From BJHQ01 sp964654285 (GTDB lineage Bacteria > Planctomycetota > UBA11346), in assembly GCA_964654285.1 (NCBI GenBank), contig CAZZJC010000002.1, positions 167,012-231,011 of the forward strand: DNA of 64,000 nt. The letters run 5' to 3'. This document shows, in pieces, positions 52,290 to 60,540 of the stretch; within the stretch, counting starts at the first letter, position 1; each line of letters begins with the position of its first letter. The position numbers and the translations under genes were made by a program. Under the pieces are notes generated by a model that saw only the letters and a program-made list of their open reading frames with translations, ran no database searches and was not told the origin of the DNA.

Positions 52290-53270
52290 ATGGCAAGCCT
52301 CGAACGCCACGGCACCGGCTGGCGCGTCGTCTGGCGCGAGGCCGGCAGGGGAAGTAAAAAACACAAGAGCCGGATCTACGCCAACAAGATTCTCGCCGGC
52401 CAGGCCATGCGCGAGATCGACGCCCACCTGGCCGCCGCAAAGCCCTACGACCTCGGCCGACCCTTGTCCTGGTCCGACCTGATCGCCCGGTACTGCGCTG
52501 GTCGCACGGATCGCACCTGCGATGCCCACCGCACGAAGCTGGCCAAGGTTCTCGCCACGCTGGCAGCGAAACACGGCTGGACTCATGCCAGCGACCCCAC
52601 GCCAGCCCAGACGGCCGCGTTGACGCCCTACGCGGCCCGCGTGACACGTGCGCTGCTGCGCTACGCCAGCAACCACCTGGGTCAGCGAGTGAACCCGGCC
52701 GCGCTCGCCAGCTGTCGCAGCCCAGCCCCGCGCCGCCAGCCGGCCGACCTCTTGACGCCCGAGCGCGTCGCCGAGATCCAGGCGGCAGCCGACAAGTGGC
52801 ACCAGGTCGACGGCCTGATCATCCACCTGGTCAGCACCTACGGCCACCGCGTCGACAGCATCCTGCGCCTGACCCGGAAGGACTTCGACGGCCAGCACCT
52901 GACCCTGCTGCTGAAGTCGAAAGACCAGCACCGCCACCCACTGCTGCCGGAAACCATCAAACGCCTGCGCGCCCTGCCCGGCGGGGGGCCACCGGTGTCC
53001 ACCGGCCACCTGGGCCGCGCCTGGGAAGACGGCGCCGAATTCAGCCGCTGGGCCGCCCACAGCCTGGGCTGCGGCATCCTGCCCCTGCGCAGGTTCGCGA
53101 TCACCCGCCTGCTGGACGGCTGCAAAGGCGACGCGCGCACCGCCGCCAGTATCACCGGCCACCGCACGCCATCGCTGCTGCTGAACGTCTATTCTCGCAC
53201 GAACGAGGACCGCCAGCGCACCGCGCTTTCCGCGCTTGGTGTCCCCCCGGTGTCCCCCAATTCTCACTAA
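52290..53270 (+). CDS. int: Tyrosine-type phage integrase
   Basis: The 326-residue recombinase has an arm-binding-like N-terminus (ASLERHGTGWRVVWREAGRG), a core-binding domain and a catalytic domain. The active-site set is visible: Arg in TYGHRVDSILRL, Lys in LLLKSKDQHRH, Arg in LPLRRFAITRLL, His in SITGHRTPSLLL, and the nucleophile Tyr in NVYSR. It ends eight bases before the att core, and its last codons contain the tandem repeat proposed as an arm site. Confidence 0.93.
   Translation: MASLERHGTGWRVVWREAGRGSKKHKSRIYANKILAGQAMREIDAHLAAAKPYDLGRPLSWSDLIARYCAGRTDRTCDAHRTKLAKVLATLAAKHGWTHASDPTPAQTAALTPYAARVTRALLRYASNHLGQRVNPAALASCRSPAPRRQPADLLTPERVAEIQAAADKWHQVDGLIIHLVSTYGHRVDSILRLTRKDFDGQHLTLLLKSKDQHRHPLLPETIKRLRALPGGGPPVSTGHLGRAWEDGAEFSRWAAHSLGCGILPLRRFAITRLLDGCKGDARTAASITGHRTPSLLLNVYSRTNEDRQRTALSALGVPPVSPNSH
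53238..53259 (+). repeat. Tandem 11-bp repeat near right end, possible integrase arm site
   Basis: GGTGTCCCCCC then GGTGTCCCCCA, 18 bases before the right core and inside the integrase 3' end. It differs by one base from 16328-16349. Confidence 0.6.
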
Positions 53271-53277
53271 AACCTAG

Positions 53278-53321
53278 TGCGTCGTCTAGGACTCGAACCT
53301 AGGACCCAGAGATTAAGAATC
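53278..53321. repeat. Right attachment core (44-bp direct repeat)
   Basis: Identical to 16183-16226. It is the 3' part of the intact tRNA-Lys gene, so integration at this site preserves a functional tRNA. Confidence 0.95.
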
Positions 53322-53350
53322 TCTTGCTCTACCAACTGAGCTAACGACGC
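53278..53350 (-). tRNA. tRNA-Lys (anticodon CTT)
   Basis: A 73-base cloverleaf on the minus strand: acceptor GCGTCGT/ACGACGC plus A, D-stem GCTC/GAGC, anticodon stem AGAGA/TCTCT with loop TTCTTAA (CTT), T-arm CTAGG-TTCGAGT-CCTAG. No encoded CCA. Its 3' half is the prophage attachment site; the 5' half is host side. Confidence 0.97.
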
Positions 53351-53388
53351 GTGAACCGGCGGCAGATGCCGCTTGCGCGGGAGGCGGG

Positions 53389-53416
53389 AAAATAAAGACG
53401 ACCTTGGACTTGTCAA
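53389..53416 (-). promoter_or_regulatory. Promoter of tRNA-Lys
   Basis: On the minus strand TTGACA (53411-53416) is followed after 16 bases by TATTTT (53389-53394), a good sigma70-type promoter about 40 bases before the tRNA. Confidence 0.65.
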
Positions 53417-53556
53417 TCGATCGGGCGCGGTCGGCGGGCATGCGGGGACGAACCGGCTCCGCGGGTGGACGCCTGGGTGCGCGGGACGCGAATCCACCCG
53501 CGCCGACCTTGCCCGACGGCGCTGGGCCGCAGGCTGCGCGCCCCAGGACAACGCCC

Positions 53557-55020
53557 ATGCCCCGCTTCATCCACAAGCATTTCCTCCTCGAAACCGATGC
53601 GGCCCAGCGCCTCTACCACGAATGGGCGAAGGACCAGCCGATCATCGACTACCACTGCCACCTGCCGCCGCAGGACATCGCCGCCGACAAGCGCTGGGAC
53701 AACCTGACCCAGATCTGGCTGTATGGCGACCACTACAAGTGGCGGGCGATGCGTTCGAACGGCGTGGCGGAGCGCTACTGCACCGGTGACGCGAGCGACC
53801 GCGAGAAGTTCGACCAGTGGGCGGCGACGGTGCCGCGCTGCCTGCGCAATCCGCTCTACCATTGGACGCACCTCGAACTCAAGCGGCCGTTCGGGATCAG
53901 CGACCGGCTGCTGTCGCCGGCCACTGCCGATGGTATCTGGGATGAGACCAATGCCAAGCTCGCGGAAGACGGCTTCTCGGCGCGCGGCATCATCGCCCAG
54001 ATGAACGTCGAGGTGATCTGCACCACCGATGATCCCGTCGATTCGCTCGAACATCATCGCAAGGTCGCAAAATCCGGCTTCGCGACCCAGGTGCGGCCGA
54101 CCTGGCGCCCGGACAAGGGGATGGCGATCGAGGATGCGGGCGGATTCAACCTGTGGCTCGATCAGCTCGCTGCGGCCAGCAAGCTGCCCATCCGGACCTT
54201 CGAAGACTACCTCGCCGCCACCGCCGAGCGCCACGCGTTCTTCCACGCCAACGGCTGCCGCCTGTCGGATCACGGCCTGGAGACCGTTCATGCCAGCGAC
54301 TACACCCGCAAGGAGATCGACGCGATCTTCGCCAAGGTCCGCGCGGGCGGCGCGGCCGACGCGGTCGAGGCCGAGAAGTTCAAGAGCTGCATGCTCTACG
54401 AGTGGGCGGTGCTCGACCACGCCAAGGGCTGGGTGCAGCAGTTCCACCTCGGCGCCATCCGCAACAACAACAGCCGCCTGTTCAAGGCGCTCGGCCCCGA
54501 CAAGGGCTTCGACTCGATCGGCGACGCGAACTATGCCAAGCCGCTGGCGAAGCTGCTCGACCGCCTGGATTCCACCGATCAATTGGCGAAGACCATCCTC
54601 TACAACCTCAATCCGCGCGACAACGAGGTGCTGGGCACGATGATCGGCAACTTCCAGGACGGCAGCGTGCCCGGAAAACTGCAGTTCGGTTCCGGCTGGT
54701 GGTTCCTCGACCAGCTCGACGGCATGTCGAAGCAGCTCGACGCGCTGTCCAATCTCGGCCTGCTGTCGCGCTTCGTCGGCATGCTGACGGATTCGCGCAG
54801 CTTCCTGAGCTATACCCGGCACGAGTACTTCCGCCGCCTGCTCTGCAACAAGCTCGGCGACGAGATCGAACGCGGCCTGATCCCCAAGGACTTCGACCTG
54901 GTCGGCAATATGGTCGCCGACGTCAGCTACCGCAACGCCGCCGGGTATTTCGGCTTCGGCACTGACACCAAGGCCGGCCGGAAGGCCGCGAAGAAGCCGG
55001 GTGCCGGGAAGCTGGGCTGA
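53557..55020 (+). CDS. uxaC: Glucuronate isomerase
   Basis: UxaC converts D-glucuronate to D-fructuronate (and galacturonate to tagaturonate) in hexuronate breakdown. The 487-residue product has metal-binding DYHCHLPPQDIA near the start, FEDYLAATAERHAFFHANGC, WVQQFHLGAIRNNNSR and FLSYTRHEYFRRLLC, as in the family, with a short Lys/Gly-rich C-terminal extension. The ATG at 53557 fits homologues (PRFIHKHFLLETDAA); upstream codons are promoter and spacer. No other uronate genes are adjacent. Confidence 0.95.
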   Translation: MPRFIHKHFLLETDAAQRLYHEWAKDQPIIDYHCHLPPQDIAADKRWDNLTQIWLYGDHYKWRAMRSNGVAERYCTGDASDREKFDQWAATVPRCLRNPLYHWTHLELKRPFGISDRLLSPATADGIWDETNAKLAEDGFSARGIIAQMNVEVICTTDDPVDSLEHHRKVAKSGFATQVRPTWRPDKGMAIEDAGGFNLWLDQLAAASKLPIRTFEDYLAATAERHAFFHANGCRLSDHGLETVHASDYTRKEIDAIFAKVRAGGAADAVEAEKFKSCMLYEWAVLDHAKGWVQQFHLGAIRNNNSRLFKALGPDKGFDSIGDANYAKPLAKLLDRLDSTDQLAKTILYNLNPRDNEVLGTMIGNFQDGSVPGKLQFGSGWWFLDQLDGMSKQLDALSNLGLLSRFVGMLTDSRSFLSYTRHEYFRRLLCNKLGDEIERGLIPKDFDLVGNMVADVSYRNAAGYFGFGTDTKAGRKAAKKPGAGKLG

Positions 55021-55180
55021 TCCCCCGGCAGGGTTCCCCTGCCTGGATCGGGAATCGTGGGATATACTGGCCTGAACGCACTTATGCCGGGGGACGGGGC
55101 CGTGCTGCCGGATGTGGCAAGGCTTTTGCGTCCTGGTCGGGTGCGGAATCCGCCTGTCGCGATCCGCCACGACCCCCGCC
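55021..55180. other. Intergenic region before the FliM-motif operon
   Basis: No gene is seen. TCCCCCGGCAGGGTTCCCCTG is followed by GGGATATACTGG at 55059-55070, which contains a possible -10 element (TATACT). Confidence 0.4.
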
Positions 55181-57361
55181 ATGCCCGATCCCACCAACAT
55201 GTCCCAGGACGACATCGATGCGCTGCTGGCGCAGATGGCAGGGGGCGATGACAAGCCGGCGGCAGCGCCGGCGCCGGCGGAGCCGGGCCCAGGCGCGCCG
55301 ATGTCCCAGGACGCCATCGACACCCTGATCACCAGCATGGAGGCGGCCAAGCCAGGCACCAAGGCCCAGGCGAAAGCCCCGGAGACCGGCCCGCAGGAGT
55401 CGAAGACCGGCAATCTGGTGCCGCTCACCAAGTCTGAGGTCAAACCCGCCACCGCGGGTCCCGACGACGCGGCGACCGTCGGGAAGGCGCCGGACGCCCT
55501 GACCCGCAATCAGGACAAGCCGACAGAGGACGCCGCAGGCGAAAGCGACAAGAAGCTCGACCAGGACGAGATCGACAAGCTGCTGTCCGCCGTCGAGAGC
55601 AAGGCGATCCGCAAGTCGAGCCTGCCGGCGCCCGGCGGAGATGACGGGAGCAGCAACGAACGCAAGGCCACCAGCGCGCATGTGGCGACGAAGCCGCCGA
55701 CCAAGCCGACGCCGGCCCCTCCGGCGACCGGCTCCGCCGCCAAACCTGCCCCGCAACCGGTCACCGCGATGGCGGCGACGGCCGGTCCGCTCAGCCAGGA
55801 CGACATCGACAAGTTGCTCGCCGAACTGGGCGCGAACATCACCATCAAGGTCGAGGCGAAGCCGGACGGCACCAAGTCCACCGGCCCCAAGGGCACCAAG
55901 TCCCTCGTCCAGGCGCCGACGGCGGTCACCGGCTCGGTCACCAAGAAGACCGAGCCGATCGGCGGCGTCCAGCCGCCAGCACCGGCGCCGACACCGACCC
56001 CGACGGCGGGCGGCGGGACCAAGCGGGTGATGCTGGATTCCAGCGCCGTCACCGCCGAATCGCCGCAGCCGCCCGGCGTGCGCGCCTCGTCGCCGATATC
56101 ACCAGCCTCGCCGACCCTGTCGCTGAGCACCGAGGAGCTCGACGCCCTGGTCACCAAGCAGGCCGGCGGCGACACCCAGACCGGTACCGAGATGATCGCG
56201 CAGAGCGACATCGACGCCCTGGTGCAGCAGCTTGCCACCGCGACCGCTCCGGCCGGGGGCGAGGACGCCAAGGGCACCGACGCCATGGCCAAGCATGAGG
56301 GCGAGATCGACAAGATCCTGGCCCAGGGCGCGGCGGCGGAATCGGCCACCGATTCGGTCGACGTGAAGAAGATCCTCGGCATCGCGCCGACCCCGATGCC
56401 GATGCAGGGGCCGATGCTCATGCCGGTTTCCGCGCCCATCGACCTGCGCGGCGCGAAATGGTTCCTGGCAGCGGCGGTGCTGATGCTCGCGACCTGCGCC
56501 GGGGCGATGTTCTTCGTGGTCAGCGCGATGGGCGGGTTGTCCGACGAGTTGCGGCGCGAACGCACCGCGCAGCTGGTGCCGACCGATTCCTACGGCGAGG
56601 ACTTCCACGCCGCCAAGGCGCAGCTCGCAGCGACCGACGCGATCACGGTCGAGAAGGCGGTGCAGTTCCTGGTCCGCCTGAAGCTGCGCCATCCCGCCCG
56701 GCGTGGCGAGATCGCCCTCGTCCTGGCGCGTTTCCACCGCCAGGCCGGTCAGCATGGCAAGGCGGTGGCGGAATACGCCGACGCCTTCGATGCCGGTGGC
56801 ATGCCGGCGGAACCACGCCTGCGCCTGGACTACGCCGACAGCCTGGCCCGGCACGGCGACCAGACGCGCGCGATCAGCGAAATCTATGCGCTCCTCAGCG
56901 AGGAGGCCGGTTGGGTCGCCGAACGCGACGAGCACGGCAGCGCCCGGCCGCCGGACGAGATCCAGCGCAACCGCGCCACCATCCAGGAGGCCTACCTCGC
57001 GCTCGGCCGGCTCATCGATCGCGATGGACCGCTGCTCGCCAAGCTGGGGCCCGAACCGGCTGCGGGCGGTCATGGCAGCGACCATGGCCGAGACCACGGC
57101 GTCGGTCACGGGACGGCGCCAGCAGACCATGGCAAGGCCTCCGGAGGCCATGGCGCGCCAGCGTCGTCCGGCCACGCCGTTCCGGCGAGCAGCCAGGCGC
57201 CGGCCGCACCGGCGTCCGGCCACCCTGCCACGGAAGCGCATGCCCCGGTCCCCGCATCGGGTCATGCGCCATCCGCCAGCGCCCCGGCGGCCGGTTCCGC
57301 TGCGCCCGCCGACGGTCATGTGCCCGCCCCGGCCGCGTCCCATGCGCCAGGAGGTCATTGA
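55181..57361 (+). CDS. Membrane protein with six FliM-type CheY-docking motifs and TPR domain
   Basis: The 726-residue product has, in its cytoplasmic N-terminal 420 residues, repeated motifs like the FliM/FliY N-terminus (LSQxEIDALL): MSQDDIDALLAQ (residue 7), MSQDAIDTLITS (41), LDQDEIDKLLSA (126), LSQDDIDKLLAE (204), LSTEELDALVTK (315), IAQSDIDALVQQ (339) and perhaps GEIDKILAQ near 375, spaced by Pro/Ala/Thr/Lys linkers. One TM helix lies at about 427-452 (WFLAAAVLMLATCAGAMFFV). A TPR-like domain and a His/Ala/Pro-rich tail follow outside the membrane. ATG 55199 is an alternative start. It may be a multivalent CheY or response-regulator docking protein. Confidence 0.75.
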   Translation: MPDPTNMSQDDIDALLAQMAGGDDKPAAAPAPAEPGPGAPMSQDAIDTLITSMEAAKPGTKAQAKAPETGPQESKTGNLVPLTKSEVKPATAGPDDAATVGKAPDALTRNQDKPTEDAAGESDKKLDQDEIDKLLSAVESKAIRKSSLPAPGGDDGSSNERKATSAHVATKPPTKPTPAPPATGSAAKPAPQPVTAMAATAGPLSQDDIDKLLAELGANITIKVEAKPDGTKSTGPKGTKSLVQAPTAVTGSVTKKTEPIGGVQPPAPAPTPTPTAGGGTKRVMLDSSAVTAESPQPPGVRASSPISPASPTLSLSTEELDALVTKQAGGDTQTGTEMIAQSDIDALVQQLATATAPAGGEDAKGTDAMAKHEGEIDKILAQGAAAESATDSVDVKKILGIAPTPMPMQGPMLMPVSAPIDLRGAKWFLAAAVLMLATCAGAMFFVVSAMGGLSDELRRERTAQLVPTDSYGEDFHAAKAQLAATDAITVEKAVQFLVRLKLRHPARRGEIALVLARFHRQAGQHGKAVAEYADAFDAGGMPAEPRLRLDYADSLARHGDQTRAISEIYALLSEEAGWVAERDEHGSARPPDEIQRNRATIQEAYLALGRLIDRDGPLLAKLGPEPAAGGHGSDHGRDHGVGHGTAPADHGKASGGHGAPASSGHAVPASSQAPAAPASGHPATEAHAPVPASGHAPSASAPAAGSAAPADGHVPAPAASHAPGGH

Positions 57362-59389
57362 ATGCGACTGCTCCTGATCCTCGGCGCGTCCGCCGCCGGT
57401 CTCGGCCTCACCACGTTGGCGCAGGCCGGCGAACCGGCCGGGCCAAAACCCCAACCGACCCTCGGCCCCGAACCCCGCACGCTCCAGATCGATCCCGGCG
57501 AAGGCAAGAAGCGGGCGGTGACGCCTGAGAAGACCGAGGTCCGCTCGCCGCAGGATGATCTCGCCGCCCTGCGCCGCGCCCTGACCCGGGTGCGTCAGGG
57601 CCTGGAACGCGGCGAGATCGCCGTACCCGAAGGCATGCAGGTGGTGGTCGAGACGGGTGGGGAAGGCAGGACGGCGATCCTTGCCGGCGACAACCGCACC
57701 GGTGCGCGATTCGGTCCGCGTCTGAGCATCCTGATCGGCGAGGCTGGCGCGGCGCGGGTGACCGCAGACCTCGCCGACACCTCGGCCGAGGAGATCCTGC
57801 GCGAGATCGCCGCCCTGACCGGCCGCCAGTTCGACAACGGCGGTCTGGCCGGCATGCGCCGATTGGTCCGTCTGCGCGTCGCCAATCTGCCGCTCGACGA
57901 CACCATCGACCGGCTGCTCGGTCAGCTCGGTCTCGGCTGGAAGGCCGAAGTGTCGCCCAAGGGCCAGCGCAGCATCGTGGTCAGCGAACGCCTGCGCGGC
58001 CTGCCCGCCGAGGTGCTCGCCAACCGCGCCGAACGCGCCCTGGCCGAGGCCGGACGCGGGCCCGGCGGCGAAGAATCGACCCGGCGCGACTCCCCCGTCG
58101 CCGCCGAGGCGATGTGGGTGCTGGCGGCGCGGGCGCAGGCGCGCGGGCGCCAGGTCGAGGCGCTGACGCGCTTCGGCGCCATCGTCGACGAGTTCGGCCA
58201 GTCCAAGGATCCGCTCGTCCGGCCGTGGGTGCTGCGATCGATGCGCGGCGTCGGCGACGCCATGGCGGCGCTGGGCCAGCATCAGGATGCGCGCGGAGTC
58301 TATCGTGAATACGCCGCCCGGGCCAAGGACGACGACCCCGACCTGCCGGCGGTCTATCTCGCCGCCGCCGATTCCGGCCGCAAGATGGCCGAATTGCGCA
58401 AGGACGTGATCGCCTATGACGAGGCCATCGACGATCTGCACGCCTGTCTCGAACGCCTGGGCGACCGGGCCGACCGCGTCGTGCAGCTGGCGCAGGTCCG
58501 GCTCGCGATCGGTGAACTGCTCTGGCGCGGCGGCAGATGGGAAGAGGCCCTGACCCAGCTCGAACTGCATCTGAAGGCGGCGCACAAGGACGAGAAGGAT
58601 GCCGACCATCGCATCGCCTTCTGGATGGCGGATTGCGCCTACCGGCTCGACCGGCTCGACCGCGCCCGCAGCGGCTTCCTGCGCCTGTACCGGGCGTGGA
58701 AGGGGGGCAAGGCGGATCCGGCGGTGGCCAAGGACATCTACGCCCAGGCCGCCTTCCGCATCGGCCTGTGCTTCCTCAAGCAGCGTGAACCGCAGTACGT
58801 CCACGCCCTGTTCTCGTTCATGCGCGCACGCCAGGATTTCCCCCGCGACCTGCTCGACGCCGAGCTGACCCTGGCGATGGCGCGCTGCTACGCCGAACTG
58901 GAGCGCGAGGACGCCGCCGTGGCCGCGCTGTGGGAGCTGCTGCGCGGCGACACCCTGTCGGATCGCCGCCCTGGCGACCTGCAGCTCGACGAATTGGTAG
59001 CGGCGCTCGTCCAGCGCCTGGGCGACTATTCCGGCCCGGTGCGCGCCCGCATCCTGTTCTACCTCGCCCAGGCGCAGCACCGCGTCGCCGAACGCGATCG
59101 TGCCGGCAGGGCCAATTCGGCCGGGCTCGCGGTGGGCTACTACAAGCGCGTGCTCGACGAGGATCCGCCGGCAGAACTGCGCAACGCGGCGCAGATCGGC
59201 CGCGCCCGCGCCGCGCTGCTTGCGGGCCAGGATGAACTCGCGGTGCAGTCGCTGCGCAATCTGCTGCGCGAACCCAATCTGGGTCAGCGCGACCGTGAAC
59301 TCGCGGCGCAGCTGCTGGGCAACCACTACCGCGAGAAGGGCCTGCTGCGCGAGGCGATCCGCGCCTTCCGGGGCGAGGTGGGCGAATGA
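57362..59389 (+). CDS. Secreted TPR protein with STN-like domain
   Basis: The 675-residue product starts right after the previous stop and has a signal peptide (LLLILGASAAGLGLTTLAQA). Around residues 135-205 is an STN/secretin-N-like unit (DTSAEEILREIAALTGRQFD, LRVANLPLDDTIDRLLGQLG). The rest is TPR-rich (LRIAIGELLWRGGRWEEALT-like helices, ADCAYRLDRLDRARSGFLRL). It is a periplasmic scaffold, possibly part of an envelope machine with its operon partners. Substrate and complex unknown. Confidence 0.7.
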   Translation: MRLLLILGASAAGLGLTTLAQAGEPAGPKPQPTLGPEPRTLQIDPGEGKKRAVTPEKTEVRSPQDDLAALRRALTRVRQGLERGEIAVPEGMQVVVETGGEGRTAILAGDNRTGARFGPRLSILIGEAGAARVTADLADTSAEEILREIAALTGRQFDNGGLAGMRRLVRLRVANLPLDDTIDRLLGQLGLGWKAEVSPKGQRSIVVSERLRGLPAEVLANRAERALAEAGRGPGGEESTRRDSPVAAEAMWVLAARAQARGRQVEALTRFGAIVDEFGQSKDPLVRPWVLRSMRGVGDAMAALGQHQDARGVYREYAARAKDDDPDLPAVYLAAADSGRKMAELRKDVIAYDEAIDDLHACLERLGDRADRVVQLAQVRLAIGELLWRGGRWEEALTQLELHLKAAHKDEKDADHRIAFWMADCAYRLDRLDRARSGFLRLYRAWKGGKADPAVAKDIYAQAAFRIGLCFLKQREPQYVHALFSFMRARQDFPRDLLDAELTLAMARCYAELEREDAAVAALWELLRGDTLSDRRPGDLQLDELVAALVQRLGDYSGPVRARILFYLAQAQHRVAERDRAGRANSAGLAVGYYKRVLDEDPPAELRNAAQIGRARAALLAGQDELAVQSLRNLLREPNLGQRDRELAAQLLGNHYREKGLLREAIRAFRGEVGE

Positions 59390-60153
59390 TCCGGCCGTCC
59401 GCCAGCGTGGCGATGCTGCTCGCCTGCCTCGCGGGCGGATCCTGGATGGGCGCCGCCGAACCTGGCGCCGGTCCCGAGCCGCCGCTGCCGCGCACCACGC
59501 CGGTGGTGCCGGCTTCCGACGATCCGGCCAGCCTGACCCCGGCCCAGATCCTCGAACGCCAGCTGGGCGAGCAGATCCGCGCCCATGATCAGCGCATCGC
59601 CGAACTGCTGCGCTCCACCCCCAGCACGCGGCCGATGGCGGCCGCGAACCTGCCTGCCGATCCGCGTCTGGAAACAGCCGTCGAGGACCGCGACCGCGCC
59701 CGCAAGGAGCTGCGCGCCGCCCTCCAGGATTGGCTCGGCCGGGCACCGCGCGCCAACCGCGACCCGCTCGACTCCGGCACCGCCAAGCGGCAGGAGCGCC
59801 AGGTGCCCCCGCTGTCGGCCGCGAACCAGCTCGCCATCGTCGAATGCTACCGCGACCTCGCCGCCGGCGGCGGGGATGGCACCGACAAGGATCTTGTCGA
59901 CGGGTCCAAGGCGCTCGCCGACATCGATCTGCAGGCGTTGCTCGACGCCGATCGTGCCAAGGCGGGCATGCTCAAGGTCTGGTTCCTGGCCGAACGCTGC
60001 CGTCGCGCCAAGGGCGCCGATGCCGCCCATCTGGCCGGGCAGGCGCGCATCGCCGCCGACGAGTTCCGCCGCACCTACCCGTCCAGCGACCTGATGGCTG
60101 CGATCACGGCGATGATCTCCGGCCTGCCGGAGGCCAAGGATGGCGCCCCATGA
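59386..60153 (+). CDS. Secreted hypothetical helical protein
   Basis: The 255-residue product overlaps the TPR gene by ATGA. A signal peptide (VAMLLACLAGGSWMGAAEP) is followed by a coiled-coil-like region (ILERQLGEQIRAHDQRIAEL) and a helical end (AGQARIAADEFRRTYPSSDL). It probably works with the STN/TPR protein in the periplasm. Not recognised. Confidence 0.65.
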   Translation: MIRPSASVAMLLACLAGGSWMGAAEPGAGPEPPLPRTTPVVPASDDPASLTPAQILERQLGEQIRAHDQRIAELLRSTPSTRPMAAANLPADPRLETAVEDRDRARKELRAALQDWLGRAPRANRDPLDSGTAKRQERQVPPLSAANQLAIVECYRDLAAGGGDGTDKDLVDGSKALADIDLQALLDADRAKAGMLKVWFLAERCRRAKGADAAHLAGQARIAADEFRRTYPSSDLMAAITAMISGLPEAKDGAP

Positions 60154-60506
60154 ACGACCCGATCGCCCTGCATCAGCAGGTGCAGGCCGGCTTTCGCGAT
60201 CTCATCATGCTGCTCAGCGCCGAGGATCCCGATCCGGACGAGATCGCGGTGCTGGTGGCGGATCTCGACCGGCGCGTCACGGCAGCGGCAGCGCTGGTCG
60301 CCGGTTCGCCCGGTTCCGATGCGGTCTTCGCCGAGACGCGACGGCTGCACGGCGAATGCCAGCGCCTGGCGGAGGAACGCCGCGACCAGTTCGGGCATGA
60401 ACTCGCGGCCCTGGGCAAGGAGGCGCTGCGCAACCGTGCCGGGCTGCGCGCCTATGCCGGCGACGGCGATGGCGGCGACGCCCGCTTCCTCGACGAGCGC
60501 CGCTAG
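60150..60506 (+). CDS. Small helical protein (FlgN/FliT-like candidate)
   Basis: The 118-residue all-helical product couples by ATGA to the previous gene. LHQQVQAGFRDLIMLLSAED and LVADLDRRVTAAAALVAG followed by an RLHGECQRLAEERRDQFG helix recall flagellar chaperones of the FlgN/FliT type, but identity is low by eye. Its neighbours (FliM motifs, FleS-like kinase) make a flagellar link reasonable. Confidence 0.5.
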   Translation: MNDPIALHQQVQAGFRDLIMLLSAEDPDPDEIAVLVADLDRRVTAAAALVAGSPGSDAVFAETRRLHGECQRLAEERRDQFGHELAALGKEALRNRAGLRAYAGDGDGGDARFLDERR

Positions 60507-60540
60507 CGGACGGCGCACCAGGCCCCAGGCTCGCCCACGC

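Larger units (their letters stand above)
16183..53321. mobile_element. Prophage inserted in tRNA-Lys(CTT)
   Basis: A 37.1 kb element is bounded by a 44-bp direct repeat equal to the 3' end of the tRNA-Lys gene. It carries an integrase beside the intact tRNA, a repressor/Cro-like pair, replication genes, SSB, terminase, portal, protease, capsid, tail tube, tape measure, hub and fibre genes. Nearly all genes are intact and overlapping on the minus strand, so it looks functional, although no endolysin was recognised. Order is lambda-like (terminase, connector, portal, protease/scaffold, decoration, capsid). A Mu gpT-like capsid and P4-type helicase make it mosaic. The tape measure implies a siphovirus. 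Confidence 0.95.

Noticed and set aside
56099..59746. Very long minus-strand open frame (1215 codons) antisense to the TPR operon
   Set aside because: Arg/Gly/Ala-biased shadow of high-GC genes with clear signal peptides and motifs on the other strand.
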